Source: Candidatus Caccousia avistercoris (GTDB lineage: Bacteria > Bacillota > Clostridia > Oscillospirales > Acutalibacteraceae). From it: a stretch of 7,906 nucleotides of DNA. Below the pieces are notes generated by a model that made no database searches, was not told where the DNA came from, and saw only the letters and a list, made by a program, of their open reading frames with translations. The translations under genes were made by a program, and so were the position numbers. Below are positions 1 to 4,809 of this stretch, in pieces. The DNA is taken from positions 1 to 7,906 of the forward strand of contig DVMK01000056.1 of NCBI GenBank assembly GCA_018715025.1, read 5' to 3'. Position 1 is the first letter of the stretch, and each line of letters starts with the position of its first letter.

Positions 1-28
1 TTATAGTTTCCGCATGGAGATTTGTCAA
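1..28 (-). promoter_or_regulatory. Sigma-A promoter reading out of the window
   Basis: On the minus strand a perfect -35 hexamer TTGACA (positions 28-23) is followed by a 17-base spacer and then TATAA at positions 5-1, where the window ends; the sixth base of the -10 is not visible. This would start a separate transcript for a gene beyond the left edge, on the same strand as the PadR operon just upstream. The six bases before the -35 are the same as those before the -35 of the PadR operon promoter. Hexamers and spacing are read directly; activity is inferred. Confidence 0.6.
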
Positions 29-32
29 GAGG

Positions 33-70
33 AGCGCCTGGTGATTTTATCATAAAAATCACCCGGCGCT
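33..70 (-). terminator. Hairpin after the lipoprotein gene, possible terminator
   Basis: A long stem pairs AGCGCC plus GGTGATTTT (33-48) with AAAATCACC plus GGCGCT (55-70). There is one T/C mismatch and a six-base loop, so 15 of 16 positions pair. It lies about 40 bases beyond the stop codon of the lipoprotein gene and directly before the next minus-strand promoter, the place expected for the end of the PadR operon transcript. On the minus strand the stem is followed by CTCCTCTTGACA and not by a run of T, so it is not a canonical intrinsic terminator. It may protect the 3' end or act with other factors. Confidence 0.45.
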
Positions 71-108
71 TTGAAAAAACGAAAGCGTACCGAAACCAGG
101 CCCTTTTT

Positions 109-522
109 CTATGCCCTGCGGGAGAGGAAAAGCGCCATGCTACCGGAGTCGTCCTCCAGGTAGGCAAGGCTTACCCAGATTTCCCCGTTGGTGTACAGCA
201 GGCCGTGAGAAGCGTAGCCCTGGCCTGCCACCTCCTCTGAAACGGCCTCTGCCTGTGCAAACCCGGCTTCCTCCAGGGCGGACTGGTAGGCTGCCGCGTC
301 TCCCTGCTCCAGGCCGGAAAGCCAGACGGCGCAGTACCCGCGGCCTTCGTCCAGCAGAGCCCGATCCACCTGGCCAAAGCCGGGCTGGGGCACGCCCTGG
401 GTGTACTGGTTTTCCGGCCAGGCGGCGGCCAGCTCTGCCGGTGGCGGCAGGGAATCCGCCTGCTTCCGGCAGCCCGCGGCGAACACCAGCAGGCAGAGAA
501 GAAGGGCGGCCAGCCTTTTCAT
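109..522 (-). CDS. Small hypothetical lipoprotein
   Basis: This 137-residue protein is the last gene of the PadR operon. Its N-terminus is a lipoprotein signal peptide: a basic start MKR, a hydrophobic stretch of about 12 residues, and a lipobox ending AAGC with the lipidation cysteine at residue 18. The mature part of about 120 residues should be anchored to the outer face of the membrane. It is acidic, with a proline-rich linker (about residues 25-50) and then a small globular region ending in a segment that reads like beta strands (GEIWVSLAYLED). I do not recognise the family. The ATG overlaps the stop of the preceding HAAS gene in an ATGA, and GGGAGG lies 8 bases upstream, so the start is secure. 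A sensing or envelope-maintenance role with the HAAS protein is only a guess from context. Confidence 0.75.
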   Translation of the reverse strand: MKRLAALLLCLLVFAAGCRKQADSLPPPAELAAAWPENQYTQGVPQPGFGQVDRALLDEGRGYCAVWLSGLEQGDAAAYQSALEEAGFAQAEAVSEEVAGQGYASHGLLYTNGEIWVSLAYLEDDSGSMALFLSRRA

Positions 523-971
523 GGCTTTCCCCTCCCTCTGTGCAGGCGGAGGAACAGGAACACCGCCGCCGCCAGCAGCGCCGCCCCCAGGGCCAGCAGC
601 AGGGGGAAGGGATCCACAGCGCCCTCCACCTGGATGGAGGTGCTTCCCACCGCGCCGCCGATGGCGTTTTCCGGCAGGCGGGCGCTCAGGGCCGCGCTGT
701 GGGAAAACCAGGCCAGCCCCAGAACGAGAAGGGCGGCCAGTCCCAGCAGGGCGGGGGCCAGCCGGGCCGCCGGGCCGGGCCTGCTCTCCCGGTTGACGCC
801 CGCGGCGAAGGCGGCGGGGGAGCCCAGCCGTTCCGCCAGCGCCGCCTCGTCCTCCCCCTGCTCCCGGGCGGAATCAAAGGCTTCCTCCAAATCCCGCAGC
901 ACTTCCCGTTTCCGCCTGGCGGGGACGCGCAGCGCCCGCTTTACCTGACGCAGATATTCTTCTTTTCTCAT
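519..971 (-). CDS. HAAS-domain (DUF1700-like) membrane protein
   Basis: This 150-residue protein starts MRKEEYLRQV. Residues 1-58 form a charged helical domain of the HAAS/DUF1700 type: a KEEYL-like opening, a basic helix, an acidic helix with DLEEAFDSAREQG, and the closing ERLGSPAAFA, which matches the usual 'LGSP..iA' ending of these domains. Two membrane helices follow at about 71-89 and 121-143, with a loop of about 30 residues between them and a short basic tail. HAAS proteins are typically encoded next to PadR regulators, as here; their biochemical role is poorly known, with protein-protein interaction at the membrane usually proposed. The reading frame stays open upstream to 1133, but that part lies inside padR. 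The start at 971 has GGGAGG 7 bases upstream and forms ATGA with the padR stop, so translation is probably coupled. Confidence 0.85.
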   Translation of the reverse strand: MRKEEYLRQVKRALRVPARRKREVLRDLEEAFDSAREQGEDEAALAERLGSPAAFAAGVNRESRPGPAARLAPALLGLAALLVLGLAWFSHSAALSARLPENAIGGAVGSTSIQVEGAVDPFPLLLALGAALLAAAVFLFLRLHRGRGKP

Positions 972-1330
972 TTCTTTTCCTCCCTGTCCTCCGCCAGCGT
1001 CAAAAAATGGTCCACGCAGGCGGTGTAGTCGCGCCAGAAGGCGGCCAGCTCTTCCAGGGCGCGCCGCCCTTCCCCGGTGAGGGAATAATATTTCTTGCTT
1101 CTGCCGTTGGCCGGGGAAGGGACAAGGCGGCACTGAAGAAGCCCGGCGTCCTGCAGCCGGTACAGGATGGGGTAGATGGTTCCCTCTTTGGCGCCGCCGA
1201 ACACCCGGCCCCCCACGTCGTTCAGCTGGGTGATGATTTCGTACCCGTAGGTTTCCTTCCGGGCAATCAGGCTCAGCAGCACCAGCTCCAGGGCCCCTTT
1301 CTTGAATTGCTGGCTGTATCTTCCGTCCAC
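968..1330 (-). CDS. PadR-family transcriptional regulator
   Basis: This 120-residue winged-helix repressor of the small PadR (PadR-s1) class is the first gene of a three-gene operon. Landmarks are KGALELVLLSLI (11-22), the TYGYEI recognition region (27-32), GGRVFGGAKEGTIYPILYRLQDAGLL (40-65, recognition helix and start of wing) and GRSKKYYSLTGEGRRAL (76-92, wing end). A C-terminal dimerisation helix follows at about 93-118. The family binds palindromic operators as dimers and often represses its own operon. A matching palindrome covers the predicted transcription start just upstream. The start is GTG at 1330 with AGAGAGGTGA about 5 bases before it. The stop overlaps the HAAS start in ATGA. 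The inducer cannot be told from sequence. Confidence 0.93.
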   Translation of the reverse strand: MDGRYSQQFKKGALELVLLSLIARKETYGYEIITQLNDVGGRVFGGAKEGTIYPILYRLQDAGLLQCRLVPSPANGRSKKYYSLTGEGRRALEELAAFWRDYTACVDHFLTLAEDREEKK

Positions 1331-1349
1331 AGCGTCACCTCTCTATTAT

Positions 1350-1369
1350 GTATTGCTAATTAGTAATAC
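1350..1369. promoter_or_regulatory. Palindromic operator, probably for PadR
   Basis: These 20 bases form a palindrome with half-site GTATT, a variable base, and the central palindrome CTAATTAG, closing with AATAC. Only the symmetric pair at positions 6/15 is unmatched, giving 18 of 20 symmetric bases. It covers the predicted transcription start of the PadR operon, about 20 bases before the padR start codon. Position and symmetry fit autorepression by the PadR dimer. Binding itself is inferred. Confidence 0.65.
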
Positions 1370-1371
1370 TA

Positions 1372-1400
1372 AGTATATACGAGGGACGGCCCGCTGTCAA
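1372..1400 (-). promoter_or_regulatory. Sigma-A promoter of the PadR operon
   Basis: On the minus strand TTGACA (1400-1395) is followed by exactly 17 bases and TATACT (1377-1372). This is a perfect -35 and a 5/6 match to the -10. Transcription should start near 1365, inside the palindromic operator, leaving a leader of about 35 bases. A tract of six A on the coding strand (about 1418-1413) sits at the spacing of a distal UP element. A strong promoter blocked by a start-site operator fits a repressible operon. Confidence 0.75.
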
Positions 1401-1550
1401 GAGGAGAGGGATCTTTTTTCTGTTCAAACCGCTGTAACCTTTTGCCGAAGAAAATCGATATAATGATATCTAGGATCTTTTTCAAAATGGTTTGGATTGT
1501 GACGCGGCAGGGCCGCGGCCAAGTTTCGCCACGGTATGGGGGGTACCCCG

Positions 1551-1573
1551 CGTGGGGCGGAAACCGCCCCACG
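1551..1573. repeat. Perfect 10-bp inverted repeat (hairpin)
   Basis: CGTGGGGCGG at 1551-1560 pairs fully with CCGCCCCACG at 1564-1573 around a three-base AAA loop. It is a very stable stem in either transcript but lacks a T run, so it is not a standard terminator. Confidence 0.8.
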
Positions 1574-1575
1574 GT

Positions 1576-1621
1576 CAAACCATAAATTTCCGGGGTACCG
1601 CCCCCGAAAATTTACGGTTTG
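1576..1621. repeat. Long 20-bp inverted repeat (hairpin)
   Basis: The arm 1576-1595 pairs with 1602-1621 at 18 of 20 positions around a six-base loop TACCGC. The stem has an AT-rich middle (TAAATTT) and a GC-rich top (CGGGG/CCCCG). It follows the 1551-1573 hairpin after two bases, so the two would stack side by side in RNA. Confidence 0.8.
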
Positions 1622-1663
1622 CTTTGCTCCGCTGCTTCCTGAGTTTTCGGATCATCAGGTATT

Positions 1664-1683
1664 CCGCGCTTTGCGAAGCGCGG
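1664..1683. repeat. Perfect 8-bp hairpin with TGCG loop
   Basis: CCGCGCTT (1664-1671) pairs fully with AAGCGCGG (1676-1683) around TGCG. It is part of the stem-loop cluster in the gene-free region. A flanking ATTCC (1661-1665) and GGAAT (1700-1704) could form an alternative, mutually exclusive outer stem. Confidence 0.75.
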
Positions 1684-1800
1684 CCAAGGCTCTGCCTTTG
1701 GAATCCGCGATTTTTTGAAAAAAATCGAGTAAAACTTCAAATTTGGCTTTTTCTTAAATTGTTTGATGAAAAACAAAAAATCGCAGAAAGGAGAAACGCG

Positions 1801-2583
1801 GTGAAGATACAGCAAAAGGGAAGGACAGTCATCCGGGGCGTTTTACTGGCCCTGGGCGGGGCAGGGGTGCTGTGGTTCCTGTTCCCGGCGGCGTTTGGCG
1901 TGTGGAACGTGGGCAGTCTGTTTGGCACGGCAGGCTGCGCTGTGCTGCTGGCGCTGGGGGCGGCCTGGCCGCAATGCCTCGCTTTTTGGCGGAAAACCAG
2001 GAAAAAGAAAATCCTGTACGGAATATTGTCGATATTTATCCTTTCTGTATTATGGTTTTCCGCCCTGACGGTGGGCATGGCGGTGGGCGCGGCCCGGCAG
2101 CCTCCGGCAGGCACAGAGGGCACCGTGGTGGTGCTGGGCAGCAAGGTGAACGGCACAACGCCCAGCGCAGACCTGGCGGCGCGCATTGACCGGGCAGCAG
2201 AGTACCTGCTGGCGAATCCCGGCCTGAAGGCGGTGGCCTCCGGCGGCCAGGGGGCGGGGGAGGATATTTCTGAGGCGCAGGCGATCCGGGACGGGCTGGT
2301 GCAGCGGGGCGTGGAGCCGGAACGGATTTTCCTGGAGGATGCCTCGAAGAATACGGAGGAAAACCTGGCCTTTTCCGCAGAGGTGATCCGGGAGGAAGGG
2401 CTGCCCCCGGTGATGCTGATTGTGACGGACGAGTACCATGAATTCCGAGCCTGGCGCATTGCCAGCCGCCTGGGAATCGAGTCCTATGCGGTGAGCAGCA
2501 GCACCCCCTGGTACATTTTTTCCGCCTGCTATGGCCGCGAGCTGCTGGCCCTGACCAAGCTTTACCTCTTCCCCTTCCTGTAG
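1801..2583 (+). CDS. YdcF/SanA-like DUF218 membrane protein
   Basis: This 260-residue protein has three N-terminal membrane helices (about 12-32, 38-58, 72-95) and a DUF218 domain from about 107 to 250. Domain landmarks are TVVVLGSKVNG (108-118), PSADLAARIDRAAEYL (121-136), SGGQG (147-151), SEAQAIRDGL (157-166), EDASKNTEENL (179-189) and VTDEYHEFRAWRIA (208-221). All match the conserved pattern of YdcF/SanA/ElyC proteins. These act at the membrane and are tied to envelope or peptidoglycan precursor homeostasis in model bacteria; the reaction is not established. The start is GTG at 1801 with AGAAAGGAG seven bases upstream. The frame is open back to 1492, but that part is hairpin-rich non-coding sequence. 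The gene stands alone between a divergent PadR operon and the HdeD-like gene. Confidence 0.88.
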   Translation: MKIQQKGRTVIRGVLLALGGAGVLWFLFPAAFGVWNVGSLFGTAGCAVLLALGAAWPQCLAFWRKTRKKKILYGILSIFILSVLWFSALTVGMAVGAARQPPAGTEGTVVVLGSKVNGTTPSADLAARIDRAAEYLLANPGLKAVASGGQGAGEDISEAQAIRDGLVQRGVEPERIFLEDASKNTEENLAFSAEVIREEGLPPVMLIVTDEYHEFRAWRIASRLGIESYAVSSSTPWYIFSACYGRELLALTKLYLFPFL

Positions 2584-2647
2584 CGGCTGCCGGGGCGCTC
2601 GCCTTGAATTATTCATTTTGTCAGGATCCACAAGGAACGAGAGTCTG

Positions 2648-2680
2648 ATTTTAGCACTCTATTTTATAGATTGCTAAAAT
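2648..2680. promoter_or_regulatory. 33-bp palindrome, probable operator
   Basis: ATTTTAGCA (2648-2656) and TGCTAAAAT (2672-2680) are perfect inverted arms. The centre continues the symmetry with TCTAT and ATAGA around TTT, so 14 of 15 pairs match across 33 bases. It lies between the DUF218 and HdeD-like genes, and its right arm contains the likely -35 of the HdeD-like gene. It is AT-rich and not followed by a T run, which argues for a protein binding site more than a terminator. The binding protein is unknown. Confidence 0.55.
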
Positions 2681-2700
2681 TATTGATTTGTTCATATATT
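2672..2700 (+). promoter_or_regulatory. Possible promoter of the HdeD-like gene
   Basis: TTGCTA (2672-2677), a 17-base spacer and TATATT (2695-2700) match the sigma-A consensus at 4/6 and 5/6. Transcription would start near 2707, giving a leader of about 75 bases that includes the 2750-2767 hairpin. The -35 sits in the right arm of the large palindrome, so a bound protein would block RNA polymerase. Confidence 0.45.
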
Positions 2701-2749
2701 TTCCTGAATTTTTTCACAGAGCCGGAGTATGCTAAGCGCATAGAAAAAA

Positions 2750-2767
2750 TTCCCGCTGCGGCGGGAA
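2750..2767 (+). promoter_or_regulatory. Stable leader hairpin before the HdeD-like gene
   Basis: TTCCCGC (2750-2756) pairs perfectly with GCGGGAA (2761-2767) around TGCG. As RNA this is a C(UGCG)G loop, a member of the extra-stable UNCG tetraloop class. It ends immediately before the purine-rich ribosome binding site (about 2768-2777), so it may influence translation or mRNA stability. Confidence 0.55.
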
Positions 2768-2781
2768 AGGAAGAAGGATTT

Positions 2782-3318
2782 ATGATGAGCAAAACATTTT
2801 CAAGAGTCTTGTGGGTTTTGGCCGGCGTTCTGCTGATACTGGCGGGCGTTCTGTGCATGAGCCGCCCTGCGGTGGCCCTGGAGGCAATCTCCCTCTACCT
2901 GGGCATCTCCATGCTGGTTTCCGGCGTGGTGGATCTGATCGTGTACGCCAGGGGAAGGAATTATATGTTTGGTTCCGGCTGGCTTTTGGTAGAGGGCATC
3001 CTCACGGTGATTCTCTCTCTGTTCCTGCTGTTTAACCAGGCCTTTACCGCCCTGACCCTTCCCTTTGTGTTCGGCATGTGGCTGCTGTTCACCGGCGTGT
3101 CCCAGGTGGTCGGTTCCCTTGACCTGCACCACCTGGGCGTGCGGGGCTGGGGCTGGTTCACCGCCGCCGGCGTGATTATGGCGCTGGCCGGGTTTTTCTC
3201 CTTCCTGAACCCGGTGGGCGGCATGGTGACGCTGGGGGCTCTCACCGGCATCCTCCTTTTGCTGGAGGGTGTGGCGGCCATTCTTCGGGCTGTGCTTTCC
3301 GGCCGGTTCTTCCGGTGA
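2782..3318 (+). CDS. HdeD/DUF308-like six-helix membrane protein
   Basis: This 178-residue protein is almost wholly hydrophobic. It has six predicted membrane helices at about 9-26, 33-55, 63-83, 87-111, 123-143 and 147-170, arranged as three similar hairpins. This is the layout of HdeD/DUF308 family proteins. Typical features are a GVLLILAGVLCMSRPAVALE-like first turn, the 'GISMLVSGVVDLI' second helix, a GSGWLLVEGILTVILSL third helix and NPVGG before the last. HdeD is linked to acid resistance in enterobacteria; the role in Firmicutes is unknown. The start is one of two adjacent ATG codons (2782, 2785) behind AGGAAGAAGGA. The open frame from 2671 includes leader sequence and is not the start. 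The gene has its own promoter region and ends at a strong terminator. Confidence 0.85.
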   Translation: MMSKTFSRVLWVLAGVLLILAGVLCMSRPAVALEAISLYLGISMLVSGVVDLIVYARGRNYMFGSGWLLVEGILTVILSLFLLFNQAFTALTLPFVFGMWLLFTGVSQVVGSLDLHHLGVRGWGWFTAAGVIMALAGFFSFLNPVGGMVTLGALTGILLLLEGVAAILRAVLSGRFFR

Positions 3319-3335
3319 CGGGCGGCCCTGTTCCT

Positions 3336-3389
3336 AAAAAAAGCCTGTGTCCGAACGCCGTTCTGCGGCAGAGGGACACAGGCTTTTTT
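3336..3389. terminator. Bidirectional intrinsic terminator
   Basis: Seven A and GCCTGTGTCC (3336-3352) are mirrored by GGACACAGGC and six T (3374-3389), a perfect 10-bp GC-containing stem flanked by A/T runs on both sides. An inner GCCG/CGGC stem (3357-3369) fills the loop. It ends 18-20 bases from the HdeD-like stop codon on one side and from the MATE stop codon on the other, so it serves both converging transcripts. Confidence 0.93.
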
Positions 3390-3408
3390 CTTTTCGGAAG
3401 GCCTTCCT

Positions 3409-4764
3409 TCACGGGGCCGCCCCGGCGGGCTGTTCCTTACCGGGAAACAGCCGCTTCAGGCACAGGGCGAACAGGATGGAGCTGATGCTCCAGGTGATGG
3501 GGTAAGCCCAGTATATGACGTGAATGTCCGGCAGGAAATGGATGGCGGCGGTGATGTAGGCGATGCGGAACACGCACCACACCGCCAGCATAATGACCAT
3601 GGGCACCCCGGGGCGGCCCATGCCCCGCAGGACCCCGGCGCAGCAGTGAGAGAAGGCCAGCAGGCAGTAGAACAGCGCCACAGTGCGGGCGTCGTCCACC
3701 CCGAAGGCCACCACCTCAGGCTGGCTGTTAAAGGCGGAGATGAGCGCCGGGGCCAGGGCGAAGATCAGCACGCCGATACCCTCTGCCAGCAGGGGGCTGC
3801 ACAGAAGCCCGAACCGGATCCCGGCCTTGACCCGGTCATGCCGCCCGGCCCCCAGGTTCTGGCTGACAAAGGTGGAAAGGGCCAGGGCGAAGCAGGTGAC
3901 GGGCAGGAAGGCGAAGCCTTCGATTTTGCTGTAGGCCCCGCACCCGGCCATGGCGGCGGAGCCGAAAGTATTGATGTTGGACTGCACCACCACGTTGGCC
4001 AGGGAGATGACGGAGTTCTGCACCCCGGAGGGAACCCCCAGCCCCACTACCCGGCGGAGCATCTCCCATTCAAAGCGGACGCGCCGCCAGCGCAGCCGGT
4101 ACACCCCCCGGCTGCGCATCAGCCTGCGCAGCACCAGAAAGGCGCTGAGGCACTGGCTCAGAACGGTGGCCAGGGCAGCGCTGCCCACTCCGTAGCCCAG
4201 CACCGCCACAAAGAGAAGATCCAGCGCCACGTTGGTGAGGCTGGCGGCGATGAGGTATTTCATGGGGCTGCGGCTGTCCCCCACCGACTGGAGGATGCTG
4301 GCCCCCATATTGTACAGCACCACCGGCAGCGAACCTGCAAAGTAAATGCGGAAATACAGAACAGAGCTGTCCATCACATCCGCCGGGGTGCCCATCAGCC
4401 CCAGCAAAACGGGGGAAAGGGCGACCCCCGCCGCCGTCAGCACCAGGCCCCCGGCCAGGCCGAGGGCCACGGTGGTGTGTACGGTCCGCTCCATGCCGTC
4501 CTCGTCCCCTGCGCCGAAAAACCGGGCGATGAGCACCCCGGCCCCCAGGGACATGCCGTTGATGAACCCCACCAGCAGCATAATCAGGCTGGCGGAGGAG
4601 CCCACCGCCGCCAGCGCCTGTTCCCCCACAAAATTCCCAACAATGAGAGAGTCCACCGCATTGTACAGCTGCTGGAACAGGTTGCTGAAAAAGATGGGGA
4701 CGGCGAACAGGAGCATCCGCTTGGGTACGCTCCCCTCTGTCAGCCGCTTTTCCGTTTCCTTCAA
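3409..4764 (-). CDS. MATE-family efflux transporter
   Basis: This protein of about 451 residues is a multidrug and toxin extrusion (MATE) family antiporter, expected to export organic cations or metabolites using a Na+ or H+ gradient. It has about 12 membrane helices in two related halves. Family landmarks are LTEGSVPKRMLLFAVPIFFS near the N-terminus, LYNAVDSLIVGNFVG in helix 1-2, GAGVLIARFFGAGD after helix 2, LQSVGDSRSPM in the first half and VSQNLGAGRHDRVKAGI with GVLRGMGRPGVPM in the second. Substrate cannot be inferred. I chose the TTG start at 4764 because AGGAGG lies nine bases before it and it yields the usual short N-terminus; an in-frame ATG at 4785 lacks a well-spaced site. It follows hypE by a few tens of bases on the same strand with no terminator between, so co-transcription is likely. 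Confidence 0.93.
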   Translation of the reverse strand: MKETEKRLTEGSVPKRMLLFAVPIFFSNLFQQLYNAVDSLIVGNFVGEQALAAVGSSASLIMLLVGFINGMSLGAGVLIARFFGAGDEDGMERTVHTTVALGLAGGLVLTAAGVALSPVLLGLMGTPADVMDSSVLYFRIYFAGSLPVVLYNMGASILQSVGDSRSPMKYLIAASLTNVALDLLFVAVLGYGVGSAALATVLSQCLSAFLVLRRLMRSRGVYRLRWRRVRFEWEMLRRVVGLGVPSGVQNSVISLANVVVQSNINTFGSAAMAGCGAYSKIEGFAFLPVTCFALALSTFVSQNLGAGRHDRVKAGIRFGLLCSPLLAEGIGVLIFALAPALISAFNSQPEVVAFGVDDARTVALFYCLLAFSHCCAGVLRGMGRPGVPMVIMLAVWCVFRIAYITAAIHFLPDIHVIYWAYPITWSISSILFALCLKRLFPGKEQPAGAAP

Positions 4765-4809
4765 ATGCCCATGCCTCCTATTCATCCTATAAAAAATTTG
4801 CCCTCCCGG

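Larger units (their letters stand above)
1474..1726. repeat. Putative small MITE-like element with inverted ends
   Basis: GATCTTTTTCAAAA at 1474-1487 is matched in inverted orientation at 1713-1726 with 13 of 14 bases identical, bounding a 253-base non-coding interval packed with GC-rich hairpins. That architecture resembles small non-autonomous repeats, but the ends are low in complexity, no target-site duplication is evident, and no second copy lies in the window. It may instead be a structured leader or merely a cluster of stems. Confidence 0.3.
1401..1800. other. Gene-free region with a structured, possibly repeat-derived element
   Basis: No supported gene lies here; the open frames have no ribosome binding sites and no recognisable family. 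The stretch holds a perfect TATAAT at 1459-1464 without a good -35 and palindromes GGCCGCGGCC (1511-1520) and GGGGTACCCC (1540-1549). Its hairpins are a 10-bp perfect stem with loop AAA (1551-1573), an 18/20-bp stem (1576-1621), an 8-bp perfect stem with loop TGCG (1664-1683), a short imperfect stem (1684-1701), and an AT stem (1708-1727). The last 70 bases are very AT-rich and lead into the DUF218 gene's ribosome binding site. It separates two divergent transcription units and should contain the promoter of the plus-strand gene, though I cannot place that promoter convincingly. Confidence 0.6.

Noticed and set aside
111..1028. A 305-codon plus-strand open frame antisense to the lipoprotein, HAAS and padR genes.
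   Set aside because: Its product is Arg/Pro/Gly-rich with no recognisable fold, while the opposite strand has three well-formed coupled genes.
1345..1350. CATAAT on the minus strand as a -10 for padR.
   Set aside because: It would place the transcription start on the ribosome binding site, and the -35 region is poor; the TTGACA-17-TATACT promoter just upstream is much better.
1369..1578. A 69-codon minus-strand open frame upstream of padR.
   Set aside because: It runs through the padR promoter and operator region, has no family resemblance, and covers palindromic sequence.
1492..1800. An N-terminal extension of the DUF218 protein by 103 codons in the same open frame.
   Set aside because: The stretch consists of stem-loops, has no ribosome binding site at its ATG, and does not resemble the family; the GTG at 1801 has a well-placed AGAAAGGAG.
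1612..1815. A 67-codon minus-strand open frame in the hairpin region.
   Set aside because: It lies across inverted repeats, overlaps the DUF218 start, and lacks a convincing ribosome binding site; the coding look comes from chance openness of the repeat.
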